Below, in pieces: positions 1 to 9,029 of a DNA stretch of 44,578 nucleotides (positions within the stretch are counted from its first letter, which is position 1; each line of letters opens with the position of its first letter). The DNA comes from Anaerolineae bacterium (GTDB taxonomy: Bacteria; Chloroflexota; Anaerolineae; 4572-78; J111): positions 1-44,578 of the forward strand of contig JAGRBY010000006.1 in assembly GCA_020433835.1 (NCBI GenBank), in the 5' to 3' direction. The position numbers were made by a program, and so were the translations under genes. The notes below the pieces were generated by a model. It was not told where the DNA came from and searched no databases. It worked only from the letters and a program-made list of their open reading frames with translations.

Positions 1-2
1 GC

Positions 3-953
3 AGCGATTTATCCGCTTACTATGAACACGAACGCGGGGCCGTAGTGAGTACAGCCATCGATAAATACATCTATATCAATGTCAATCCCAAATTCGATCA
101 CAAAATTCGAGCCAGTTACTCTATTACTGAAATTGTGGATACGGTTGACGAGCTTCAGCATGAATTGATTCGTGAAGCCCTCTACTTACTCAACCTCAAA
201 GAAGGCATCGAAATCACATCGATTTCCGATATCCCGTCGAAAGGTACCGGGCTAGGCTCATCGAGCAGTTATACGGTCGGGCTTTTGAACGCGCTCTATG
301 CCTACAAAGGCCATATGGCCGGTGCAGAGCGGTTGGCTTCGGAAGCCTGCCATATCGAAATCGATCGCTGTCGTAAGCCTATTGGCAAGCAGGATCAGTA
401 CATTGCCGCCTATGGGGGCTTGCAGTATATCCGGTTCAACCCGGACGGCAGTGTTTATACCGATCCGGTTATCTGCTCACCCCATACCCGGAAAAAATTA
501 CAAAGCAGATTGCTTTTGCTCTATACCGGCTTAACGCGCAGTGCCGACAATATTCTTTCAGAGCAAACAAAAGCCACCCAATCGAGTGAAGAAAAACGGG
601 CTTCGTTAAAATATATGGTTAGCCTGGCTGATCAGCTGTGCGAGGCCTTGGGTCGAGACGAATTGGATGCTTTTGGTGAGATTTTGCACGCCGGCTGGCT
701 GGAAAAACGAAAGCTGACCGCGAATATCAGCAACGAACGTATTGATGATTGGTATACACGGGGTCGTGCTGCTGGAGCTATCGGCGGCAAACTGCTGGGA
801 GCCGGTGGCGGTGGCTTTTTGCTCTTCTTCGCCGATCCGGCTTACCATACCGACATTTGCCGTGCGCTGCCGGAATTGACCCGCGTGCCATTCAACTTTT
901 GTCCGCAGGGCAGCAAGGTGATTTATGTGGAAGAAAATGGGTATATGCCGTAG
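3..953 (+). CDS. hddA: GHMP-family sugar kinase, D-glycero-D-manno-heptose 7-phosphate kinase-like (5' end outside window)
   Basis: Probably phosphorylates a heptose 7-phosphate (or similar sugar phosphate) at C1 in the cytoplasm, on the route to a nucleotide-activated heptose. A GTG at 45 looks like a start, but the frame stays open to nt 3 and encodes SDLSAYYEHERGAV directly before it. That matches the conserved N-terminal GGG-S/T-DL...YY..GG motif of HddA-type kinases, so the gene is truncated by the window edge and the GTG is internal. The GHMP ATP-binding motif GTGLGSSSS lies at about residues 67-75 counted from that GTG, and the C-terminal glycine-rich motif GGKLLGAGGGG is near residue 247. 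A hairpin terminator follows. Family assignment is firm; the exact substrate is inferred. Confidence 0.82.
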   Translation, partial: SDLSAYYEHERGAVVSTAIDKYIYINVNPKFDHKIRASYSITEIVDTVDELQHELIREALYLLNLKEGIEITSISDIPSKGTGLGSSSSYTVGLLNALYAYKGHMAGAERLASEACHIEIDRCRKPIGKQDQYIAAYGGLQYIRFNPDGSVYTDPVICSPHTRKKLQSRLLLLYTGLTRSADNILSEQTKATQSSEEKRASLKYMVSLADQLCEALGRDELDAFGEILHAGWLEKRKLTANISNERIDDWYTRGRAAGAIGGKLLGAGGGGFLLFFADPAYHTDICRALPELTRVPFNFCPQGSKVIYVEENGYMP

Positions 954-997
954 AGAATCACCGTTCTCTGTTGTGCTACTTAAAATGTAAACGTTTA

Positions 998-1034
998 CAA
1001 AAGAGCTTTTCGGCCAGGTCGAAAAGCTCTTTTG
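998..1034. terminator. Bidirectional hairpin terminator
   Basis: A perfect 15-bp inverted repeat (CAAAAGAGCTTTTCG at 998-1012, its complement at 1020-1034) with a 7-nt loop. The stem ends in A- and T-runs, so it reads as an intrinsic terminator from both sides. It lies between the convergent kinase and glycosidase genes. Confidence 0.8.
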
Positions 1035-1068
1035 CTTGAAGAAGGGGATGTGTTACAAATTGTACTAT

Positions 1069-3612
1069 TTAACAACCACCCGGCGAGACAATCTTTAAAG
1101 CAACATCGGTATCCAGATTAGTGATAGTTATAGAAAGTGTTCCATTACTTGGGGTGGTAACATTTTCACTCTTAATAATTTGCTGAGCCGGATCGGCCTG
1201 GTAGGTGTCCCACCATTGAACGGTATAGGTTGTATTAGGTTGAAAGCCGGATAAGGTAACCGTAGCCGAAGCTTTGCTAATCGACACATTATCGACAACA
1301 TTTTTCCAGGTATGATTTTTGTTTTGTACCCAAAAATGACCACAGCCGCGTGTAAGATCTTTCTGGCCCCAGGCCCGTAGTACGCTGTTGGATACAGAGG
1401 CCTGGATATCTTGATAGTGTCCGTTGTTTAGAGGAACATTCGTCATAAAATTAAGATACGGTTTGTAATGATATCCTAAATTAAATTTTTCGATGTGCTC
1501 TTTGCTATACCAGTATTGCTCATACATTCCGCCGGGGTTGACGCCCCCCCAGATATAATTGTGTAACCAGACGCCTGATGTATCCTTTACAACATCACCG
1601 CTAAATCCAGTTTCACCCCTGATAAGCGGTTTGTTGGCCCCTCCGGCTGTTTTAGCGCCATATTTTTCGCTGTAGTACCGGGTATCGTCTGCGATATCAA
1701 CACTTGATTCGGAATAGGCATGCAAATCGGCATAATCAATGTAGGGATAATTGTTGTTGGCCCAAAATTCGTTTTGTGGAAAACTGTGCCAAAATGACGT
1801 AGAAACTAAATGGTCATCGGGTGCAAATTGGTGCATATATTTACCAAATTCATCAGCCATAGCATAGTGAGCACTATTCCAGGGATCACCTTCATTAAGT
1901 AGTTCCCAAGAATGGATACTGGTTGAATATCCCCAACGGGCTTGAAGATAGCGCCACCAGGCTTGTTGCAGCCAGCGACCTTTTGTTATTTGGCGTCCAT
2001 TGCCATAAAACCATTGGTTGCCAAAACATTTTTCAGGTGGATCATTGCTGGGGTCCTGATCCCAACACAAAGCATTATAAGGAATGGAATTGCCCTCAAA
2101 ATCGATCCGATTTGAAATCCATTCATTTTTTTCTAACGTGACTAACTTTAGATAAATATCACGGTTTTCGGCCAGTTCTAAGAATTTATCAAAGGCGTAC
2201 GAATTGCGCTGATCAAAATACAGGTGTTGAGCCATCCACCCTTTCGAAATGATATTTGGCCCGTACTGGCCGTTTCCTAAATCTTCACGCAACTCTACCT
2301 GATCGATAAAAGCAACGTGGTTTGTTCCTTCAGCTTCGCTGCCTTGCTTTACATTTTCCAGAACCAAGTAGAGATAGGGTAAAAAATCGCTGTTACCCGT
2401 TTGAATATTGCCTTCTAGAATATCCCATTGGGCCTGGCCGGAGCTATTAACGGGTGACTCGACAGCATAGTCTGAAACAATAGTGCCGGTGCCGGGATCG
2501 GTGTAGCCATAAACATTGTCAGGCCAAGAACCTGAACCAAGCAGCCAGCCCCCTGTCTTCGCCACAAGTCCATAAGGAGAACCGTTAATGCGGGGGCCGG
2601 CTAATTTTTCGGGAAGAAGATAACGAATTGATAAATGATAGGTTGTATTTCTTTTGACAGCCGGTGATTGCTTCATAAAGCCCAGAAACATACCGGGATT
2701 GGAATTCCACACGAGCCTCATGGCGACTTCACTACCTGGATAAGTTACTTCATTCCGCAAGCTAGGATCCGGAATATATTGACCATGACGTTCCGGGAGT
2801 GGTGAGTTCCAGTAACTCCAGGCTGAGCTATAAATTCCCCAATGAGAAAGCCACGTACGAAAAAGTTGGAGACCGTCTGCATGGAGGGCTGTTAATTTTG
2901 GCTCGTTTGTAATTGTCGGATTGTTCCAGTCGGCCTGACCGTAGGTAAGGTTGTACCCTAATCCCATGAAGTGTTCGCCGTTTTCAAACTCAAAGTAACG
3001 CGAGTCTTTATCGCTTACGCGAACAAAACCCGGACTGTCAGAGGCTGCTACTGTAAAGCTTTGTATTGATGTTTCTGTTTGCCCATTTATATCTTGAGCG
3101 GTAAGTTTGTATTGCCAATCTCCGGTTTGATGAGGGGCAAAACGCACTTTCCAGACAAAGTTGTCCGTAGGATAAATCCAGTCTTTATTTCCCTTAATTT
3201 CATGATCGAAGTTTTGATAGTAGAAAGCCGGCTGCGAATAAACGGTTTGCCAGTTGTCTGGTGTAAAAAGCGCATTAACTGTAACCCCAACACCTGTTTC
3301 AATTCCAGCGGGAGGATTGCTATCATAAGGAAGCTGAAGGTTTTGGGCTGCTGTTGTGAGGTTAAATGTAACTTCAAACTTTTTGTAGCGGGGGACATTG
3401 TTGTTGGGATAATCCGTTACATTTGTTGTTATCGAATCGATTAAAGGAGCACTTGGGTTCGTTGAATTTGTCTGTTTAATAATTAAAGGCAAAAAAATGT
3501 TAGTACTTTGGGCGGGAACGGGTTGAGGCAAAAATATTAAAAGTATCAAAGCAACAAATAACTGAAGCAAGGCTAACTTTTTCCATTTCTCAAAATTTGT
3601 GTTGCGGTTCAT
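1069..3612 (-). CDS. Secreted DUF5060-type glycoside hydrolase-like protein
   Basis: An 847-residue exported protein. Residues 1-35 form a signal peptide (KK, hydrophobic run, PAQ cleavage site). An IFLPLIIK segment follows at 39-46. Residues about 55-190 look like the DUF5060 beta-sandwich seen before TIM-barrel glycosidases. The barrel starts near 205, and WELLNEGDP (Asn573-Glu574) and IRGETGF (Glu667) give a plausible GH-A acid/base and nucleophile pair. Residues about 295-445 form a beta-rich segment ending NHVAFIDQVELRE, which resembles a carbohydrate-binding jelly roll inserted inside the barrel. The C-terminus (about 770-847) is Ig-like. Its place beside an EPS locus suggests polysaccharide cleavage or remodelling; the substrate is unknown. 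Confidence 0.75.
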   Translation of the reverse strand: MNRNTNFEKWKKLALLQLFVALILLIFLPQPVPAQSTNIFLPLIIKQTNSTNPSAPLIDSITTNVTDYPNNNVPRYKKFEVTFNLTTAAQNLQLPYDSNPPAGIETGVGVTVNALFTPDNWQTVYSQPAFYYQNFDHEIKGNKDWIYPTDNFVWKVRFAPHQTGDWQYKLTAQDINGQTETSIQSFTVAASDSPGFVRVSDKDSRYFEFENGEHFMGLGYNLTYGQADWNNPTITNEPKLTALHADGLQLFRTWLSHWGIYSSAWSYWNSPLPERHGQYIPDPSLRNEVTYPGSEVAMRLVWNSNPGMFLGFMKQSPAVKRNTTYHLSIRYLLPEKLAGPRINGSPYGLVAKTGGWLLGSGSWPDNVYGYTDPGTGTIVSDYAVESPVNSSGQAQWDILEGNIQTGNSDFLPYLYLVLENVKQGSEAEGTNHVAFIDQVELREDLGNGQYGPNIISKGWMAQHLYFDQRNSYAFDKFLELAENRDIYLKLVTLEKNEWISNRIDFEGNSIPYNALCWDQDPSNDPPEKCFGNQWFYGNGRQITKGRWLQQAWWRYLQARWGYSTSIHSWELLNEGDPWNSAHYAMADEFGKYMHQFAPDDHLVSTSFWHSFPQNEFWANNNYPYIDYADLHAYSESSVDIADDTRYYSEKYGAKTAGGANKPLIRGETGFSGDVVKDTSGVWLHNYIWGGVNPGGMYEQYWYSKEHIEKFNLGYHYKPYLNFMTNVPLNNGHYQDIQASVSNSVLRAWGQKDLTRGCGHFWVQNKNHTWKNVVDNVSISKASATVTLSGFQPNTTYTVQWWDTYQADPAQQIIKSENVTTPSNGTLSITITNLDTDVALKIVSPGGC

Positions 3613-3731
3613 GATACACCATTTATTATCAGAATACAGATCGCTTAGAAATTTTATTTTATACAGATGTTAAACAGCCTTTGAGCAGCACACACTCAAC
3701 AAGAAAACCTTTTATCTCAACATATTGGTTT

Positions 3732-6700
3732 TCAGTTATTTGTTATCACAATTGGAAGATACGTCTTTTTGCCATTTACCAATACATTGACGCCTCGATT
3801 TTTCTCAATACCATCACCAGCTGCTACAACAGGGAATGTAAACCACAAACCGCCGGTTAATTCTCCTTCGTTATGTAGGTCAGTAACCGTTATCGTTGCT
3901 TGGCCGGGTGGAACAATACTCTGGGTGTTAAGACTAACCTGGACATCAGATGAAGGGCTGATACTATTTAGTGAAATTGTTTTTGTAAAGCCGCCGGTCG
4001 GCGTAATTTTCACATCAAAGCTGGCGGTGGCACCGGTATCTATCGCTCGTGTTGAAGGGGTAATATCTATTTTGAAGCCATAGCCCGGATTCATAAGGAT
4101 AACTACTAAATTTTGAATGTAGAAGAGATCACCTGTTTCAAATGAAGGCGAGTCGATATACTTCATAAGTTGCGAAGCCGGTTCCTGAAGTATATAGGCC
4201 TTAGCTTGAAACATAGCCGGGTGGGTGTAAAGGTTATCACTACTAAATTCGCCTTGTGAGGATTCATACCGTGTGGCGACCCAGTAAGGAGCAACCCAGT
4301 TGTATTCATCAACGGCTGTCTCAACTTTAGAGAGAGCGTTATCGGCTAAATACTCACCCAATTCAGGGGTCATGTTCATAAAGTTTCTAGCGATATTAAA
4401 ACTTCTTCTATAGATCTTTCCGCCACCGCCATTAAGTTTATCACCAACCCAGGGTTGATCTTTTCTAAAATCATTAGAGCGCAAGGAGAGAAGCCGGTTA
4501 AGTTCTGCCTGTACCGTTGCTCGCAATGAGGCATCACTGCCGGTTTTGTTGGCTAACTCTTGTAGTTTAAGAAATCCGGTATAGCCAGCAATATATGCAT
4601 TATGTATCCAGGGGGAGTCATGCAGGGTTTCATTATCTGGAGCAGCGGTTTGCAGTTTGCTTTTTGCACTGTTATAAATGCTGTCAAGTTTAGCCTGATC
4701 ATTGGAATAAAATGTATCAGCATAGAGCCACATGGCGTAAATATTGTGCTGAGGATAGCTCCAGGGCCAGCCATTGCCTACGGACGTACTGGCTTTATGG
4801 CCTTGAATATCCAAAGCGACCTCTGCCGGGAGAGGCATCCAGGCTCTGGGTTTGAGTTGTCCAAATGCATCAACATTATTTAGATCATACGCCGTAGGGT
4901 TATCAACCCAAAAACCGGTTCTGGCATACATGGTATTTTCAAAATATCTTCTGTAATGTTGTTTTATGTATTTCTCCAGGCTAGGTTTAAGGCTTTCGGA
5001 GACGTAGGGATAAGCTTGGGTTAAGGTATACAGGGTATCTCCCGGATTTTCAAAATAATTAATCAACTCTTTGTAGGCACGAGTGCCGTTGTAGTAACCC
5101 GGAGTAAGATGCCCTGTTTGGATCATTTTAGAAATTTCTTGATCAAGTTTGGCCTGAATATCATCGACGTTGAGTACAGGGGGTAAGTTTTGATCAGGAG
5201 CATTGATTTTGAGTAGCGGTTTAGCAATATTGGGGTATTCTTGTTTAATATTGGCCTCATATTGCTGAGGGGTTTCGCTTTGGGTCATTTGTCTAAGCGC
5301 GGTAGCGTTGGGGCCTAAAGCAATAATGGCATTGCTGCGATGAACAAACAGCCTTCCTTTATAAGGAATTATAGGGTTTTGAACCGTGTGATTGTGATAA
5401 ATGCCATTCATTGTGCCATAGCTGCCATAGAGCCGAGGCAATCCCTCCCACATACTTGCTCCCCACCACATTTCGTCATAACCGGGAGCAAGCGATTTTT
5501 GGTAGGATTGAATATCATTCCAATCTAATTTTATCGACTCGAGTGTTCTATTGTAATCCCAGAAAGTACCACTTGCTTCTGTATCTAAATTTGTCCAGAC
5601 CCCTAATCTATCGCAGCATAAATTTTCGTACAGTATTTTCCCCCCGGCTGAATTGGCAAAGGGTTCGTCGATAGCATGGCTACTGCCAATGGGATGAATA
5701 TAAGGTGTACCCCACTGCCAGCCGGTTAATTTTGCCCTAGAAATACCCCAGCCCGAACTATATTCATCGAAATTTTGAGCATATAAAACATCGCTTGTAT
5801 GACCGTTGATACCTTGGGGGATCACCAGAGGTGGATATCGATTGCCTGATTTTGTGCCGGCAAACATAAAGGGAGCATACTCAGGCCGGCTATCATTATC
5901 AGAGTCAAATGTGAACTCTGTTCCGTCTGAGGTATTCAAAACGATAACGCCGCGTCGCCAGGGTTTATTCGTGGACTGATTAACCGTTGTCTGGCCATTA
6001 TCTTCTAAGTATGTTGTAACTTTTGAGGCATTTATTACCTTCTTGCCATTGCCCCAACCCCATTGAATACCGGTAGTGTCAGCAGCGCTGCCAGAGTTGA
6101 ATTCGGGACCTAATTTGGCTCCATTGGCTTCGCCTTGATGAAACACATCGTCACGTTGTAATGTTTTAATAACATCCGCGCCATATTGGAAGTTATACAT
6201 TTTGGCGTAGTAAGGGTCGCTTTGGCTAACAACATCTTTAGGGCTGTAAGTTCCGGGGTCACCCCCTTCTACGTAAGGCAGAGCACTGGAAAAAATTACA
6301 TAATTGCCGTAAACAACCGGCCACCAGGATTGATAGCCATCACCGGGCATCTTGCTTGACTTCCACAAGAGTGAGCCGCTGTTAACATCAAGGGCATAGC
6401 CGTAATTATTATTAGAAGCAAAAAAGACCTTACCATCTTTATAGGCGGCTGAATACAAAATAGGGCCTAATGGCTGGGCTGAGTTTGAGGGATACTGCCA
6501 ACTTAAGCTGCCGTTATCTTTGTTAAGGGCATAAAAGTACCCGTCTCGGCTGCCCATCAACACTTTTCCATTGATAACTAACGGATTGGTGCTAAAACCG
6601 CCTTTGGCTCCTTCAAAAGTCCAAATCAGACTACCTGTATCGGCATTAAGGGCATAAACCCGTTTATCAAAGCTGCCGACATAAACAACTCCATCGAATA

Positions 6701-7127
6701 CGGTAGGTGAGTGGCCCAGCGGCATTTCCGTATCAAAGCGCCACACTTCATTGCCGGTAGCGGCATCAAGCGCATAAAGACCACGCGCTGTAGAGACATA
6801 TACTTTATCTCTGGCGGTAATAAGTTGCACATGCTGGCCAATATAGGCTTCTATGGGGCGATACCATTGAACACCGAAATTACTGGAAGCTTTAGGATCG
6901 ACGCCTTCTGCCACCCAAGAAGTACGTTGAGCATTGGCACCCGCCATCGACCAGCTTGTAGCTTCATCTGATGCCGTCGGAACGGCAAGGGTAAGCGAGT
7001 GAGATTCATTTGTAGAAGAACGTTTAGGAGATGACGCCTGTACATCATTGACATTTATCATCAAAGTTATGGGGCTTACAAGTAGATTTACTATTACAAA
7101 TAAACTAAAAAAAAGCTGCTTGTACAT
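3732..7127 (-). CDS. Secreted PQQ-type beta-propeller protein with helical and Ig-like C-terminal regions
   Basis: An 1131-residue exported protein. A hydrophobic signal peptide covers about residues 1-32. Residues about 60-280 contain at least four PQQ-like blades (YALDAATGNEVWRF, YALNADTGSLIWTF, YALNKDNGSLSWQY, YALDVNSGSLLWKS). A long tryptophan-rich section follows (about 285-620), which may hold insertions and the closing blades. Residues about 650-1010 look mainly helical. A COG1470-like Ig fold occupies about 1035-1115, and the protein ends GKKTYLPIVITNN, an LPxI tail like the one in the neighbouring glycosidase. No PQQ-enzyme catalytic set was identified, so a structural or binding role is as likely as catalysis. 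A GGAG sequence precedes the ATG. Confidence 0.65.
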   Translation of the reverse strand: MYKQLFFSLFVIVNLLVSPITLMINVNDVQASSPKRSSTNESHSLTLAVPTASDEATSWSMAGANAQRTSWVAEGVDPKASSNFGVQWYRPIEAYIGQHVQLITARDKVYVSTARGLYALDAATGNEVWRFDTEMPLGHSPTVFDGVVYVGSFDKRVYALNADTGSLIWTFEGAKGGFSTNPLVINGKVLMGSRDGYFYALNKDNGSLSWQYPSNSAQPLGPILYSAAYKDGKVFFASNNNYGYALDVNSGSLLWKSSKMPGDGYQSWWPVVYGNYVIFSSALPYVEGGDPGTYSPKDVVSQSDPYYAKMYNFQYGADVIKTLQRDDVFHQGEANGAKLGPEFNSGSAADTTGIQWGWGNGKKVINASKVTTYLEDNGQTTVNQSTNKPWRRGVIVLNTSDGTEFTFDSDNDSRPEYAPFMFAGTKSGNRYPPLVIPQGINGHTSDVLYAQNFDEYSSGWGISRAKLTGWQWGTPYIHPIGSSHAIDEPFANSAGGKILYENLCCDRLGVWTNLDTEASGTFWDYNRTLESIKLDWNDIQSYQKSLAPGYDEMWWGASMWEGLPRLYGSYGTMNGIYHNHTVQNPIIPYKGRLFVHRSNAIIALGPNATALRQMTQSETPQQYEANIKQEYPNIAKPLLKINAPDQNLPPVLNVDDIQAKLDQEISKMIQTGHLTPGYYNGTRAYKELINYFENPGDTLYTLTQAYPYVSESLKPSLEKYIKQHYRRYFENTMYARTGFWVDNPTAYDLNNVDAFGQLKPRAWMPLPAEVALDIQGHKASTSVGNGWPWSYPQHNIYAMWLYADTFYSNDQAKLDSIYNSAKSKLQTAAPDNETLHDSPWIHNAYIAGYTGFLKLQELANKTGSDASLRATVQAELNRLLSLRSNDFRKDQPWVGDKLNGGGGKIYRRSFNIARNFMNMTPELGEYLADNALSKVETAVDEYNWVAPYWVATRYESSQGEFSSDNLYTHPAMFQAKAYILQEPASQLMKYIDSPSFETGDLFYIQNLVVILMNPGYGFKIDITPSTRAIDTGATASFDVKITPTGGFTKTISLNSISPSSDVQVSLNTQSIVPPGQATITVTDLHNEGELTGGLWFTFPVVAAGDGIEKNRGVNVLVNGKKTYLPIVITNN

Positions 7128-7435
7128 GGACTACTTCTCCATTAGAAAGGGTATCCGAGGTTTTGGAAAATCATATAAAAACGATAGGGAAGAGAATATT
7201 TTTAGATTAAGCTTTAGGTCTAATTCCTCAGTTGCAATAAACCTATAACTCTACAAAATAGTATAAGATGTTAGTTGGGGGTTGTGAAGCGTACAATATT
7301 CGGGTTTAGATAAAAATATTGTATGGTAAGAAGTTAGTAAATAGGGTTGATTACGTAGAAAATACGGTACGTCTGTAAAATAAAAAGCTTTATGACCGTA
7401 TGAAGCTAAAATTTAATATTTATTAAGGGGTTAAC
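7128..7435. other. AT-rich divergent intergenic region
   Basis: About 300 bp of AT-rich, non-coding sequence between the minus-strand propeller gene and the plus-strand promoter array at 7436. It must hold the promoter of the propeller gene. A TATACT/TACTAT-like -10 on the minus strand at about 7259-7265 is possible, but no convincing repeat array was found for that direction. Confidence 0.5.
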
Positions 7436-7491
7436 TTCTAACTTTTTTCTAACTCAAATCCTACACCATTATTATAAAAAAACTCTATACT
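7436..7491 (+). promoter_or_regulatory. Direct-repeat activator array and -10 box (site E)
   Basis: Four 7-bp units at 11-bp period: TTCTAAC (7436), TTCTAAC (7447), ATCCTAC (7458), TTATTAT (7469). Then 10 bp, then -10 box TATACT (7486-7491). Geometry is identical to five other promoters in the window. It would drive the 7580-13712 gene set with a leader of about 80 nt. Confidence 0.65.
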
Positions 7492-7579
7492 CCTAAACGT
7501 AAATCCGTTATATCAATGCCTCTTATGTGAACCCTAGAGTACAAAAAATTTATTGGCTAGGGTAAGGGTACAAACTTTG

Positions 7580-8980
7580 ATGCGTAGCATTACCGCCCGA
7601 ATTACCAAATACGATAAAAACTATCAATACTTTCTTCTAATAGGTATTACTCTACTAGCCGGTGCCTTGAGGTTTTATAAACTTGGCGAGTGGAGCTTTT
7701 GGGTTGATGAAGTTATTACTATAAATAACGCATCAACAAAATTTGGTAACGGTTTTTTGCCTAACCAGCTTGTTCCACTTTCGCTTATGCTGATAGCCCC
7801 AACCTTAAATATATTAGGTGTAAGTGAGTGGAGCGCTCGGCTTATTCCAACTTTAATTGGAACTATTTCTATCCCTATTCTCTACTTTCCCATTCGTAGA
7901 ATTTTTAATCCCACGACGGCTTTAGCAACAGTTCTTCTGTTAGCAGTTTCACCCTGGCATATTTTTTGGTCACAAAATGCCCGTTATGTCTCAACATTGA
8001 TCTTATTTTTTACACTTGCGCTTCTGTTTTTCTACATTGGGCTAGAAGAAGATCGACCTTGGCTCTTGGGTTTATCACTTGTATTTATAGGACTCGCAGC
8101 CTGGGAACGGTTGTTTGCCCTCTCTTTTGTTGCCATAATATTATTTTACATTATTGCTATCAAGCTATTGCCATTTGAACAACCACCAGGGTTACGATTG
8201 CGCTATTTTGGATGGATTATCCCTGTCGGCATTGTGATAACTCTATTGGTGGCGGCAACCCTGCTGATGAATCCCGGTTTATGGGCAGAAAGATTTTTCT
8301 GGGCTAAAAATTCAGATCCTATGGCGCTTGGTAAAGAGTTTACAAAACTTATAACATTACCCATAATTTGTATCGGAGGCTTGGCCACGCTTTATCTGCT
8401 CAGCCAAAAACATCGCGCTTCTCTTTTATTGGGCGCAGCCGCCATCATTCCTATATTTGTAATAATGGTTTTCTCATTATTTCAATTAGTTGATATTCGT
8501 TATGCCGTAGTATCACTGACAAGCTGGTTTATTTTGGCAGGGTTAGCAATTAGCGAACTCTCGCGTGAGCGTTCAAAAGCTGTGGCTATTCTTACTGTTG
8601 GCGTTTTGCTTATTTTAATGCTGGCTCCCTTAGAAAAAGATAGAGCTTATTACCAGCATGAACATGGTAACCGTGCAGATTGGCGCAGCGCCTTAGCTTA
8701 CATTGTTGAACGAAGGCAACCGGGCGAATTAGTAGTAACGATGAAGCCGCCGCTTTATACCTACTACATGCATGAGGATGCCGTTGATCGTGAAACTATC
8801 TCTTCAGAATTTATTGAAAAACAACAGACAAAAACCTGGTTTATAGTGTATGACCAGCCTCTTCTCCGACCTGATTTACATGAGTGGATATTTGCTAATG
8901 CTCAGCTCGTTCATCAAACTTACGGGCTTAAAATTTATCTATATCCTCCGGTTAATACATACGTCTCGGAAAAGAAGTAG
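7580..8980 (+). CDS. GT-C fold membrane glycosyltransferase (GT39/ArnT-like)
   Basis: A polytopic membrane protein of 466 residues. The frame can be extended to a TTG at 7553, but the ATG at 7580 with AAGGGT ten bases upstream is preferred. A hydrophobic segment near the N-terminus is followed by GEWSFWVDEV, an acidic first-loop motif of the type found in lipid-linked-sugar-using GT-C enzymes (PMT/ArnT). About ten further hydrophobic segments follow, then a soluble extracytoplasmic C-terminus. It probably transfers a sugar from a polyprenyl-phosphate donor outside the membrane. It is the first gene downstream of promoter array E. Acceptor unknown. Confidence 0.72.
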   Translation: MRSITARITKYDKNYQYFLLIGITLLAGALRFYKLGEWSFWVDEVITINNASTKFGNGFLPNQLVPLSLMLIAPTLNILGVSEWSARLIPTLIGTISIPILYFPIRRIFNPTTALATVLLLAVSPWHIFWSQNARYVSTLILFFTLALLFFYIGLEEDRPWLLGLSLVFIGLAAWERLFALSFVAIILFYIIAIKLLPFEQPPGLRLRYFGWIIPVGIVITLLVAATLLMNPGLWAERFFWAKNSDPMALGKEFTKLITLPIICIGGLATLYLLSQKHRASLLLGAAAIIPIFVIMVFSLFQLVDIRYAVVSLTSWFILAGLAISELSRERSKAVAILTVGVLLILMLAPLEKDRAYYQHEHGNRADWRSALAYIVERRQPGELVVTMKPPLYTYYMHEDAVDRETISSEFIEKQQTKTWFIVYDQPLLRPDLHEWIFANAQLVHQTYGLKIYLYPPVNTYVSEKK

Positions 8981-9029
8981 TTGCCAAATTTAAGAATATT
9001 TAGAGAACTCTTTTAAGAGCACGTCCTAA

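Noticed and set aside
3079..3444. 121-codon open frame on the plus strand
   Set aside because: Antisense to the DUF5060-region coding sequence, with no family resemblance and no ribosome site noted.
7259..7350. GTTAGTT, GTTGTGA and GTTAGTA blocks that could be a reverse array for the propeller gene
   Set aside because: Units do not keep the 11-bp period for more than two steps, and no -10 fits the 10-bp spacing.
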